Assembly (NCBI RefSeq): GCF_000337495.1
Contig: NZ_AOIS01000018.1
Span: 60,001-124,000, forward strand
DNA: 64,000 nucleotides
Direction: 5' to 3'
DNA from: Haloterrigena salina JCM 13891
GTDB taxonomy: Archaea; Halobacteriota; Halobacteria; Halobacteriales; Natrialbaceae
A model generated the notes under the pieces. That model had not been told where the DNA came from, made no database searches, and saw only the letters and a program-made list of their open reading frames with translations. Made by a program: the position numbers and the translations under genes. Shown here piece by piece: positions 41,150-49,967 of this stretch (position 1 is its first letter; each line of letters opens with the position of its first letter).

Positions 41150-43846
41150 ATGAGCGACGCGGGATACGACCACGCAACGGTCGAACGGCGCTGGCAGGAG
41201 GCGTGGGACGAGGAAGACGCCTATCGGACGCCCGACGACGTCGAGGATCCGACGTACGTGCTGGGCATGTATCCGTACCCGTCGGGCAAACTCCACATGG
41301 GCCACGTCCGAAACTACACGATCACGGACGCGTACGCCCGGTTCCGACGGATGCAGGGCGACGACGTGCTCCACCCGATGGGCTGGGACGCCTTCGGCCT
41401 CCCCGCGGAGAACGCGGCCAAGGAGCGCGACACCAACCCGCGAGACTGGACCTTCGACTGCATCGAGACGATGACCGAGCAGATGGAGTCGATGGGCTTC
41501 GGCTACGACTGGGACCGCGAGATCGCCACCTGCACGCCGGAGTACTACCAGTGGAACCAGTGGCTCTTCGAGCGGTTCCACGAGGAGGGCTTAGTCGAGC
41601 GCCGCGACGCCGAGGTCAACTGGTGTCCCCACTGCGAGACCGTCCTCGCCGACGAGCAGGTCGAGGGCGAGGCCGAACTCTGCTGGCGCTGTGACACCCC
41701 CGTCGAGCAGCGCGAACTCGAGCAGTGGTTCCTGAAGATCACCGAGTACGCGGACGAGTTGTTGGAGGCGATCGACGACTTAGAGGGGTGGCCCAACTCG
41801 GTGCGCCAGATGCAGCGCAACTGGATCGGCCGCCAGTACGGAGCAGAGGTCGATTTCGAGGTCAGCGAGGCGCCACGCGCCTCGGACGGACGCGGCGAGG
41901 GAAGCGAGCCGCGGGAGTACGGTCCCGTCACGGCCTTTACGACCCGCCTCGACACCATCCACGGGGCGACGTTCTTCGCGCTGGCGCCCGACCACCCGAT
42001 CAGCGAGGCACTCGCCGAGGAGGACGAGGACGTCCGCCGCTTCGTCGAGGAGGAGGCCGACCCCGACGGCGACGAGCCGAACGGCGTCGCGACCGGCCTC
42101 ACAGCCACGAACCCCGCCACCGGCGACGAGATTCCGGTCTACGTCGCCGACTTCGTCCTCTCGGACGTCGGGACGGGCGCGCTGATGGCCGTTCCGGGCC
42201 ACGACGAGCGCGACCACATCTTCGCGGAGAAGAAGGGACTGGACATCGTCCCCGTCATCGCCCCCGAACCCGAAGCGGGCGAGGCCCCCGAAGCTCCCGA
42301 CGTCGAGGAGGCGGCCTACACCGAGGACGGCGTGCTGATCAACTCCGGCGACTACTCGGGTCTCGACAGCGAGACGGCTCGAGAGCGCCTGACCGAGGAC
42401 ATCGACAGCGCCGAGGAAGCGACGCAGTACCAGCTGCGCGACTGGGGGATCTCCCGCCAGCGCTACTGGGGAACGCCGATCCCGGTGATCCACTGCGAGG
42501 AGTGCGGTCCGGTCACGGTCCCCGAGGAGGACCTGCCGGTCGAACTGCCGGAGTTCATCAACACCACCGGCAACCCGCTGGACGCCGCCGAGGAGTGGAA
42601 GCAGACGACCTGTCCCGAGTGTGGCGGCCCGGCCGAACGGGAGACCGACACGATGGACACCTTCGTCGACTCCTCGTGGTACTTCCTGCGGTACGTCTCG
42701 CCCGGCCTCGAGGACGCCCCGTTCGACTTAGAGCGGGCCAACGACTGGATGCCCGTCGACCAGTACGTCGGCGGCATCGAACACGCCGTGATGCACCTGC
42801 TGTACTCGCGGTTCTTCACGAAGGTGCTGGCCGACCACGAAGGGCTCGAGCACCGCGAGCCCTTCACGAACCTGCTGGCCCAGGGGATGGTGCAACTCGA
42901 GGGCGAGAAGATGTCCAAGTCCAAGGGCAACGTCGTCTCGCCCCAGCGGATCGTCGAGGAGTACGGCGCCGACACGGCGCGGCTGTTCATGATGCAGGCC
43001 GCCCAGCCCGAGCGCGACTTCGACTGGAGCGAAGAGGGCGTCCGGTCGACCAACGCGTTCCTCGCGCGGCTGAAGGGGATGGTGGAGGACTACGTTTCCG
43101 ACGAGCCCGCGGGCGACGATGACGCCGTCGCGAGTTACGTCGACGGCGAGATCGAGGCCACGATCGCGCTGGCGACCGACGAGTACGACGACCTGACGTT
43201 CAACAAGGCGCTGCGCGAGACGCAGGATCTGGTCCGAACGCTGCGCCAATACAGAGACTACGCGGAACCCCACGCCGAGACCTACGAGCGCGGGCTGTCG
43301 GCGGTCGTCCGCCTGCTCGCGCCGGTCGCGCCCCACCTCGCGGAGGAGCTGTGGGACGAACTGGGCAACGACGGCCTCGTCGCCGACGCCGCGTGGCCGA
43401 CCGCCGAGGTCGACCGCGACCACGTCACGAAGCGCCGCCGACTGGTCGAGAACACCCGCGAGGACATCCGCGACATCGTCGAGGTCGCCGGCATCGAGGA
43501 CCCGAACGCGATCGACGTCGTCGTCGCGCCCGACTGGAAGTACGACGCCCTCGAGATCGCGATCGAGAGCGACGCCGACAACCTGATCGGCGAACTCATG
43601 CAGGAGAGCCACATCCGCGAACAGGGCGACGCCGCGGCCGACTACGGCCAGGACCTGCAGGCCGAACGCGAGGCGCTGTCGATGACCCTCTCGCCCGAGG
43701 CGGAGTACGCAGCCCTCGAGTCCGCCGCCTGGCTGATCGAACGCGAGTTCGAGGCGCCGGTGACCGTCGTCGGCGCCGACGAAGCCGACGAGGGCGCGCT
43801 CGCGAACGCCGAACCCGGCCGCCCGGCGATCGAAATCGACGACTGA
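41150..43846 (+). CDS. leuS: Leucyl-tRNA synthetase
   Basis: An 898-aa class I synthetase charging tRNA-Leu (EC 6.1.1.4). HIGH motif HMGHVRNY at residues 49-56 and KMSKSKGN at about 587-594. The CP1 editing domain includes TTRLDTIHGATFFALAPDHP and VPGHDERD. The N-terminal order (YPSGKLHMGH), the TMDTFVDSSWYFLRY block and the DQYVGGIEHAVMHLLYSRFF motif are of the bacterial LeuRS type, not the archaeal/eukaryotic one. The acidic replacements throughout fit salt adaptation. It is monocistronic with the ATG at 41150. Confidence 0.97.
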   Translation: MSDAGYDHATVERRWQEAWDEEDAYRTPDDVEDPTYVLGMYPYPSGKLHMGHVRNYTITDAYARFRRMQGDDVLHPMGWDAFGLPAENAAKERDTNPRDWTFDCIETMTEQMESMGFGYDWDREIATCTPEYYQWNQWLFERFHEEGLVERRDAEVNWCPHCETVLADEQVEGEAELCWRCDTPVEQRELEQWFLKITEYADELLEAIDDLEGWPNSVRQMQRNWIGRQYGAEVDFEVSEAPRASDGRGEGSEPREYGPVTAFTTRLDTIHGATFFALAPDHPISEALAEEDEDVRRFVEEEADPDGDEPNGVATGLTATNPATGDEIPVYVADFVLSDVGTGALMAVPGHDERDHIFAEKKGLDIVPVIAPEPEAGEAPEAPDVEEAAYTEDGVLINSGDYSGLDSETARERLTEDIDSAEEATQYQLRDWGISRQRYWGTPIPVIHCEECGPVTVPEEDLPVELPEFINTTGNPLDAAEEWKQTTCPECGGPAERETDTMDTFVDSSWYFLRYVSPGLEDAPFDLERANDWMPVDQYVGGIEHAVMHLLYSRFFTKVLADHEGLEHREPFTNLLAQGMVQLEGEKMSKSKGNVVSPQRIVEEYGADTARLFMMQAAQPERDFDWSEEGVRSTNAFLARLKGMVEDYVSDEPAGDDDAVASYVDGEIEATIALATDEYDDLTFNKALRETQDLVRTLRQYRDYAEPHAETYERGLSAVVRLLAPVAPHLAEELWDELGNDGLVADAAWPTAEVDRDHVTKRRRLVENTREDIRDIVEVAGIEDPNAIDVVVAPDWKYDALEIAIESDADNLIGELMQESHIREQGDAAADYGQDLQAEREALSMTLSPEAEYAALESAAWLIEREFEAPVTVVGADEADEGALANAEPGRPAIEIDD

Positions 43847-44302
43847 TCGACGCCGTCCGACACCGTCCGACGCCGTCGGCAATCGATTACCGCTGTTCGC
43901 TCGAGCGTTCCGACCTCGAGACTCGCCATCCGTACGCGACGCTACCGAGGGGAACTCGTCGACAGACCGTCGTTCCCGACTCGTCGGTGGCGGTCGATGT
44001 CGCCGACCGATCCCGTCCGCTGTTATCTGTCCGTACTGGTATGACCGGGTCGAAATACGGCGCGGTCGATCGAGCATACCGACCGACTTCTCCCCCGAAG
44101 GCTGTGTACGGCTATCAGCAACCACTTCTCGATCGAACCGTTCGCTCGCGCTCGCAGGTTCGGGGGAACTCCGAGAGATATAACGATGTGTACAAACCGG
44201 CTCGGAGTGTTCAATTGTGTCGATACATTCAATTAGTGTGAATTACCAGTATTACGGAGACACGTCGCAGCGCCACGCTGCCCGACACGTCCACGGTATA
44301 CT
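43847..44302. other. Non-coding gap upstream of the transducer operon
   Basis: These 456 bases contain no supported gene. The left part is GC-rich and rich in GACGCCGTC repeats. From about 44155 the sequence becomes AT-rich (ATATAACGATGTGTAC, TTCAATTAGTGTGAATTACC), likely the promoter region of the transducer-opsin pair; no clear TATA at the standard distance from the ATG at 44303 is visible, so a leader is possible. Confidence 0.5.
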
Positions 44303-46561
44303 ATGGCATTCGAGGACTCACTCCCCGATCGGCTCAGAGAAACGTACAGTGTAAAGATCGGTTTGATTTTCGTCGCAATCGCGCTCGTGACGCTGCTCGT
44401 CTCGGCGATCTTTTTCGCCCACGTCTCCGGGGCGGTCGGACCGGAAGCGGAACAGCACTTCGGCGACCGAACCGACGACCGAAGCGACGTCGCGGAGACG
44501 TGGCTCGAAACGAACGCGGAGACGACGAACGGATTGGCGGCGGACGCGACCGTCCGTGACGGCGATACCGACGCGATCGCCGACCGGCTCGCCGACGCCC
44601 GGGCCGCCCGGGACGATCGCGTCGCGGAAATCCACTACCTCGCCGCCGACGGCGAGGTGCTCGCGAGCAGCGACGACGCGGCGACGGCCGAGAACTTCTT
44701 CGACGCCGCGGGCGTCGATGGCGAGACCGACGGCCCGACCGCGGCCCACCGGGCGCTCTCGAGTGACGACGAGGTGCTCTCGTTCGTCGCGAGCGTCCCG
44801 GGCGAGGATCGCTACGTCGCCCTCTCGGCGCCGGTGACCGGCTTCGCGTCGACGCTCGAGAGCGGCGACGACTACCGGACGGTCGTCACCGGCGCCGACG
44901 GCGAGCGGATCGTCGGCGTCGGCGAACTGAGCGGTGACGTCGAGGTCGACGACGCGGCCGTCCTCGAGGCCGTCGGGACCGACGCATCGGGCGTCGTGAC
45001 GGCGACTCCCGAGGGAACCGATCGGGAACTCGCCGCGACGACGGCGACGATCGACGTCGGCGAGTCGACGATGGGGGTTATGACCTACGGCGTCGCGGAC
45101 GACGTCTTCGTGGCCCAGAACACCGCGACGGCCGCCATCGCAACGCTGGCGTTCATCTTCGTCATCAACCTCGGCTTCGTCGCTATCGTCCTCGGCGGCA
45201 ACCTCTCCCTGCAACTCCGCCGGCTCGCCCAGAAGGCCGAACGGATGGGCGACGGCGACCTCGACGTCGACCTCGAGACCGATCGGATCGACGAGGTCGG
45301 CATCCTCTACAACTCCTTCGGATCGATGCGCGACAACCTCAGCACCACGCTGGCCGATCTCGAGGACGAACGCGAACGCGCACGCGAGGCCCAGCGCCGC
45401 ACCGAGCAGCGCAACCGCGAACTCGAGGCGGAGGCCGAGCGGTTCGGCGACGTGATGGCCGACTGTGCGGACGGCGATCTGCAGCGGCGCCTCGAACCGG
45501 AGACCGACCACGAGGCGATGGTCGAGATCGCCGAGTCGTTCAACGAGATGATCGCCGACCTCGAGACGACGGTGTCTCAGGTCAAGCGGATCTCGCGGGA
45601 CGTCGCGCGGACGAGTACGGAGGTCCAGTCCAGCTCCGAGGAGATCAGCCGGGCCAGCGAGGAGGTCAGCGCCTCGGTTCAGGAGATCTCCGACGGGTCC
45701 TCGGCGCAGGCCGACGACCTGGAGACGGCGACGACTGAAGTCAAGGAGATGTCGGCGACCGTCGAGGAGGTCGCCGCCGCGACGAGTACGATCGCCGACC
45801 AATCGACACAGGTCGACGAGCTCGCGACCGCCGGCCAGGAAGCGGCCGAGGAGACGACGGCGGAGATGCACGACGCCAGCGACAAGACGGAGACCGTCGC
45901 CGAGACGATCCACGACCTCGAGCAAGAGGCCGAACAGATTCAGGAAATCGTCGAGCTGATCGACGAGATCGCCGGCCAGACGAACATGCTGGCGCTGAAC
46001 GCGGCGATCGAGTCCGCCCGGTCACAGAGCGCCTCGAGCGAGGACGGCGGCTTCCAGGCCGTCGCCGACGAGGTCAAGGAGCTGGCCGAGCAGACTCAGG
46101 CGGCAGTCGACGACGTCGAAGCTATGATCGAATCGATACAACAGCGCGCGACCGAGAGTGCGGCACAGATCGAGGAGACCGAGGAGACGATCGGATCGGC
46201 TACCGATCGCGTCGACTCCCTCGCGGACAACTTGGACCGGATCGCCCGGGAGATCGAACAGGTCGCGAGCGGCGTCACGCAGATCGATCAGGCGACGAAC
46301 GAGCAGTCCGAATCCGCCGAGGAGCTCGCGACGATCGTTCAGGACGTCGCCAGCGTGGCCAACGAAACGACCTCGCAGGCACAGCAGGTCGCGGCGGCCT
46401 CCGAGGAAACGACGGCGACGATCACCGACGTCTCCGCCGAGGCGACGCGGCTCGACCAGCGGGCGACGGAGCTGGCCGACGCCGTCGACGAGTTCGCCGT
46501 TTCGGGGGCGGACGCCGACGCACAGCCGCCGGCCGCCGAACACGGAGGTGAGAGCCGATGA
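44303..46561 (+). CDS. Methyl-accepting transducer protein (Htr type)
   Basis: A 752-aa chemotaxis/phototaxis transducer. TM1 is at about residues 17-40 (KIGLIFVAIALVTLLVSAIF) and TM2 at about 272-298 (AAIATLAFIFVINLGFVAIV). The extracellular region of about 230 residues is acidic. A HAMP domain (SLQLRRLAQKAERMGDGDLD) leads to a long coiled-coil signalling domain with the hairpin tip GQTNMLALNAAIESAR (about 553-570), which contacts CheA/CheW. Its stop overlaps the ATG of the opsin gene at 46558, the arrangement of htr-sop pairs. Confidence 0.95.
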   Translation: MAFEDSLPDRLRETYSVKIGLIFVAIALVTLLVSAIFFAHVSGAVGPEAEQHFGDRTDDRSDVAETWLETNAETTNGLAADATVRDGDTDAIADRLADARAARDDRVAEIHYLAADGEVLASSDDAATAENFFDAAGVDGETDGPTAAHRALSSDDEVLSFVASVPGEDRYVALSAPVTGFASTLESGDDYRTVVTGADGERIVGVGELSGDVEVDDAAVLEAVGTDASGVVTATPEGTDRELAATTATIDVGESTMGVMTYGVADDVFVAQNTATAAIATLAFIFVINLGFVAIVLGGNLSLQLRRLAQKAERMGDGDLDVDLETDRIDEVGILYNSFGSMRDNLSTTLADLEDERERAREAQRRTEQRNRELEAEAERFGDVMADCADGDLQRRLEPETDHEAMVEIAESFNEMIADLETTVSQVKRISRDVARTSTEVQSSSEEISRASEEVSASVQEISDGSSAQADDLETATTEVKEMSATVEEVAAATSTIADQSTQVDELATAGQEAAEETTAEMHDASDKTETVAETIHDLEQEAEQIQEIVELIDEIAGQTNMLALNAAIESARSQSASSEDGGFQAVADEVKELAEQTQAAVDDVEAMIESIQQRATESAAQIEETEETIGSATDRVDSLADNLDRIAREIEQVASGVTQIDQATNEQSESAEELATIVQDVASVANETTSQAQQVAAASEETTATITDVSAEATRLDQRATELADAVDEFAVSGADADAQPPAAEHGGESR

Positions 46562-47337
46562 TCGGCGAGCTCGAGATGTACCGGCTCAGCTCCTACGTGA
46601 CGGCCGTCGCGACGCTGGCGTTTCTCGGCTGGGTCGCGAAGAAACCGGCCGGGACGCGCCGGTACTTCCTGCCGGCGCCGATCGTCTGCGGGACGCTCTC
46701 GCTCGCGTACTTCGGGATGTCGCTCGAACTGCTTCGAGTGACGACGCCGAACGGCCAGCCGCTTCCGATGACTCGCTACGTCGACTACTTTGTCGCGACG
46801 ACGATCATGATCGCGGTCGCGGGGAAGGTCGCGGACGCGACCCGACGCCAGTTGGCCACGCTCATCGCCCTGACGATCGGTTGGATCGGTTTTAGCCTCG
46901 GTCGATACTTCCTCACTGGGGCGGCAGTGCTCGCCGCGAACCTGGGTACGGCCGTCGCCCTCGCCGCGCTCCTCTACGTGATGATCTGGCCGGTGACGAA
47001 ACGCTCCGGCGAGACCTCCGGCGAGCGGGTGCTTCTCTACGGCAAACTCAGGAATTTGATCATCCTGCTCTGGATTGCGTATCTGGTTATCGGCGTCATC
47101 TCGCGACAGGGGATCGGCCTGCTCGACGCCTTCGGCGGCGTCTTCGCGGGCGCCTATCTCGACATCGCCACCCGAATCGGCTTCGGACTGTTGCTTCTTC
47201 GGGGGTCCGATGCGATGGCGAACCTCATCGACGACGTCGAGTCGAACGGCGGTTCGGACGAGTCCGACGGCGAAGTGACGTTCACGGAGCCGTCCGGCGA
47301 CTCCGACGCCGATCCCGACATCGAACCGGCCGACTAA
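46558..47337 (+). CDS. Opsin homologue lacking the retinal lysine
   Basis: A 259-aa seven-TM protein related to archaeal rhodopsins. Helix C reads MTRYVDYFVATT, aligning with the bacteriorhodopsin RYADW block (Arg82, Asp85 equivalents at residues 73 and 76). Helix F has RNLIILLWIAYLV, and helix G has LDIATRIGFGLLLLR, where the Schiff-base Lys of bacteriorhodopsin is Arg206 (CGA, 47173-47175). The equivalents of Asp96, Pro186 and Trp189 are also changed (Val, Leu, Gly). Covalent retinal binding should therefore be absent. An acidic C-terminal tail (about 228-259) replaces the usual end. It overlaps the transducer by 4 nt, so the pair is probably co-translated. Confidence 0.9.
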   Translation: MIGELEMYRLSSYVTAVATLAFLGWVAKKPAGTRRYFLPAPIVCGTLSLAYFGMSLELLRVTTPNGQPLPMTRYVDYFVATTIMIAVAGKVADATRRQLATLIALTIGWIGFSLGRYFLTGAAVLAANLGTAVALAALLYVMIWPVTKRSGETSGERVLLYGKLRNLIILLWIAYLVIGVISRQGIGLLDAFGGVFAGAYLDIATRIGFGLLLLRGSDAMANLIDDVESNGGSDESDGEVTFTEPSGDSDADPDIEPAD

Positions 47338-47473
47338 CCGGTCGCAGTTCCGGTTCGAGCGGCCGATCGACTGTCGCTGTTCGAGACCTCAATCGAAGCT
47401 GACAGTCGACTGTCTCCTTTATCCGATCGCTCCTCGTATTCGGGACCACAGTCCGCAGGACTGGCTCTCGAGG

Positions 47474-48292
47474 ATGACGGATCACAACAACAGACAGACA
47501 CGACGCCGAATACGACCGCGAACTGACCCCTTTCGGTGGGACTTCGCCGACGGCTCGACCCCGACCGCGCCACACGTCGTCTCGATGACGTGGCGCGACG
47601 GGTCGTTCGTCAACTGGCCCGTCGACGCCGACGCCCTCCGTCCCCACGTTCCCGACCAACTGACGCTCGAGACGCGAGACGGCGACGCCTGGCTCAGCGT
47701 GTTGCCGTTCGTGCTCACGAAGGTCGGGATACGCGGCACGCCGCCGTTTACCAGAACGGCCGTCGCCGAACTCAACGTCCGGACGTACGTCCGGTACCGC
47801 GGCGACCCGGGCCTGTTCTTCTTCAGTATCGACGTCGGGAGCCCGTTGATCGCCGCGATCGTCAGCCGAACGACGCGGCTCCCGGTTTATCACGCACACA
47901 TGCGGGTCAGCGCCGACAGCGGCGACGTCCTCTTCTCGAGTACGCGGGGCCAGACTGCGGCCGGCGCGCGGCCGCGGTTCGACGAGGACGCGCCGCGAGC
48001 TCGCTTCGACGCGACGTATCGCCCCGACGGCGACGTCTTTCGCCCCGAACCGGACACGCTCGCCCACTGGCTCGTCGAACGCCGCCGGTTTTACGCCGCC
48101 GAAGACAGGGGGGTCCTGACCGGCGAAATCGCCCACGAGCGGTGGCCCCTCCGGCCCGGCGAAGTGACGATCAACGAAAACACCATGTTCGAGGTCAACG
48201 ACCTGCCGGAGCCGACCGGCGATCCGGTCGTCTACTACTGCGATGAACTCCCGATGACGGGGTCGATTCCGCGGCGACTCCGTGAGGGGTGA
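47474..48292 (+). CDS. YqjF family protein (DUF2071)
   Basis: A 272-aa cytoplasmic protein. The N-terminal ~25 residues are basic; the core starts VVSMTWRDGSFVNWPVDADA and continues RPHVPDQLTLETRDGDAWLS, FVLTKVGIRG, VAELNVRTYVRYRGDPGLFF, and VFRPEPDTLAHWLVERRRFY. This is the YqjF/DUF2071 acetoacetate-decarboxylase-like beta-barrel pattern. The catalytic function is unproven. The start could lie at a later Met; ATG 47474 keeps the full basic extension. It stands alone. Confidence 0.82.
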   Translation: MTDHNNRQTRRRIRPRTDPFRWDFADGSTPTAPHVVSMTWRDGSFVNWPVDADALRPHVPDQLTLETRDGDAWLSVLPFVLTKVGIRGTPPFTRTAVAELNVRTYVRYRGDPGLFFFSIDVGSPLIAAIVSRTTRLPVYHAHMRVSADSGDVLFSSTRGQTAAGARPRFDEDAPRARFDATYRPDGDVFRPEPDTLAHWLVERRRFYAAEDRGVLTGEIAHERWPLRPGEVTINENTMFEVNDLPEPTGDPVVYYCDELPMTGSIPRRLREG

Positions 48293-48438
48293 GGACGGTC
48301 GATCCGGCGGTGGCGGACCGTCCACTGCCGACCGTAGCCGGCGGGCTCTCGACATCGCTCGAGGGTTTGGGCTCTTCTGACTGTGGGTCAACACCTCCCG
48401 AGGAAGATCGGAGACTTTGTTAACTATGATCCGAGATA

Positions 48439-48447
48439 ATTATATTG
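48439..48447 (+). promoter_or_regulatory. TATA box of sugar porter gene
   Basis: AATTATATTGG spans about 48439-48447 and lies roughly 20 nt before the ATG at 48459, consistent with transcription starting at or very near the start codon (leaderless). Confidence 0.5.
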
Positions 48448-48458
48448 GCTAATCACCC

Positions 48459-49901
48459 ATGACTGCAACATCGACCGGCGGTTCGGTCGACGAACGAAAT
48501 CCGTTCGTCTACGTCGTCGCGGCGCTGGCCGCGCTCAACGGCTTACTGTTCGGTTTCGATACGGGCGTCATTTCCGGTGCGATGCTCTACATCCGGGAGA
48601 CGTTCGAACTGGCAACGATATTCGGCTACTCGATGAACCCCTCGCTCGTCGAAGGGGTCATCGTCAGCGGTGCGATGATCGGTGCGATCGTCGGCGCCGC
48701 GTTCGGCGGCCGACTGGCCGACCGACTTGGTCGTCGGCGCCTCATCCTGGTCGGCGCCGTCGTCTTCTTCGTCGGCTCGCTCATCATGGCCGTCGCGCCG
48801 ACGGTCGAGGTGCTCATCCTCGGTCGCATCGTCGACGGGATCGGCGTCGGCTTCGCGTCCGTCGTCGGGCCGCTGTACATCTCGGAGATTTCGCCGCCGA
48901 AGATCCGCGGCTCGCTGGTTTCGCTGAACCAGTTGACGATCACGAGCGGGATCCTGATCGCCTACCTCGTCAACTACGCGCTCTCCGAGGGCGGCCAGTG
49001 GCGCTGGATGCTCGGCCTCGGGATGGTCCCCGCGGCGATCCTGTTCGCCGGCATGCTCTTCATGCCCGAGAGTCCCAGATGGCTCTACGAGCGGGGTCAC
49101 GAAGACGACGCCCGCGACGTGCTCTCCCGCACGCGCACCGAAAGTCAGGTGGCCGGCGAACTTCGCGAGATCAAAAAGAACATCCAGACTGAGTCCGGAA
49201 CCCTCCGCGACCTGCTTCAGGCGTGGGTACGCCCGATGCTCGTCGTGGGGATCGGACTGGCGGTGTTCCAGCAGGTCACCGGCATCAACACGGTGATGTA
49301 CTACGCACCGACGATCCTCGAGTCGACCGGCTTCGAGGACACCGCGTCGATCCTCGCGACCGTCGGCATCGGCGCCGTCAACGTCGCGATGACCGTCGTC
49401 GCGGTCCTCTTGATGGACCGGCTCGGTCGGCGACCGCTGTTGCTCTCGGGGCTCGGCGGCATGACCGTCATGCTCGCGGTCCTCGGTGCCGTGTTCTACT
49501 TGCCCGGTCTCTCCGGAGGACTCGGCTTGCTCGCGACCGGGAGCCTGATGCTGTACGTCGCCTTCTTCGCGATCGGGCTGGGTCCCGTGTTCTGGCTCAT
49601 GATCTCGGAAATCTACCCGATGGAGATCCGCGGGACGGCGATGGGCGTCGTTACGGTCTTAAACTGGGCCGCGAACCTGATCGTCTCGCTGACGTTCCTC
49701 CGACTCGTCGACCTCTTCGGCCAGTCCGGCACGTTCTGGCTGTACGGCGTCCTGACGCTGTTCGCGCTCGTCTTCTGCTACCAACTCGTCCCCGAAACGA
49801 AGGGACGGTCGCTCGAGGAGATCGAGGCCGACCTGCGGGAGACGGCGTTCGGTTCCACCGTCGGCGACGACAGTCCGCGTCCCGCCGAATCGGACGACTG
49901 A
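48459..49901 (+). CDS. MFS sugar porter
   Basis: A 480-aa twelve-TM transporter of the sugar porter subfamily. Diagnostic motifs are GFDTGVISGAMLYI in TM1, GGRLADRLGRRRLIL between TM2 and TM3, PESPRWLYERGHEDDA after TM6, QQVTGINTVMYYAPTI in TM7, DRLGRRPLLL between TM8 and TM9, and PETKGRSLEEIEADL after TM12. It probably imports a hexose or pentose with H+ or Na+; the sugar cannot be told. Monocistronic, followed by a convergent dehydrogenase gene. Confidence 0.94.
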   Translation: MTATSTGGSVDERNPFVYVVAALAALNGLLFGFDTGVISGAMLYIRETFELATIFGYSMNPSLVEGVIVSGAMIGAIVGAAFGGRLADRLGRRRLILVGAVVFFVGSLIMAVAPTVEVLILGRIVDGIGVGFASVVGPLYISEISPPKIRGSLVSLNQLTITSGILIAYLVNYALSEGGQWRWMLGLGMVPAAILFAGMLFMPESPRWLYERGHEDDARDVLSRTRTESQVAGELREIKKNIQTESGTLRDLLQAWVRPMLVVGIGLAVFQQVTGINTVMYYAPTILESTGFEDTASILATVGIGAVNVAMTVVAVLLMDRLGRRPLLLSGLGGMTVMLAVLGAVFYLPGLSGGLGLLATGSLMLYVAFFAIGLGPVFWLMISEIYPMEIRGTAMGVVTVLNWAANLIVSLTFLRLVDLFGQSGTFWLYGVLTLFALVFCYQLVPETKGRSLEEIEADLRETAFGSTVGDDSPRPAESDD

Positions 49902-49967
49902 CGCGCTGCGCGGTTCCCTTTTCCGTCGGTTCGACTCGCCGCGAGCGATCCGCTCGAGCGGCGCCGA

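Noticed and set aside
43847..44302. Possible small gene or tRNA in the gap
   Set aside because: No T-loop sequence and no open frame with normal composition.
42728..45925. Two long minus-strand frames opposite leuS and the transducer gene
   Set aside because: They lie antisense to genes with clear motifs and are low-complexity Val/Arg/Asp strings.
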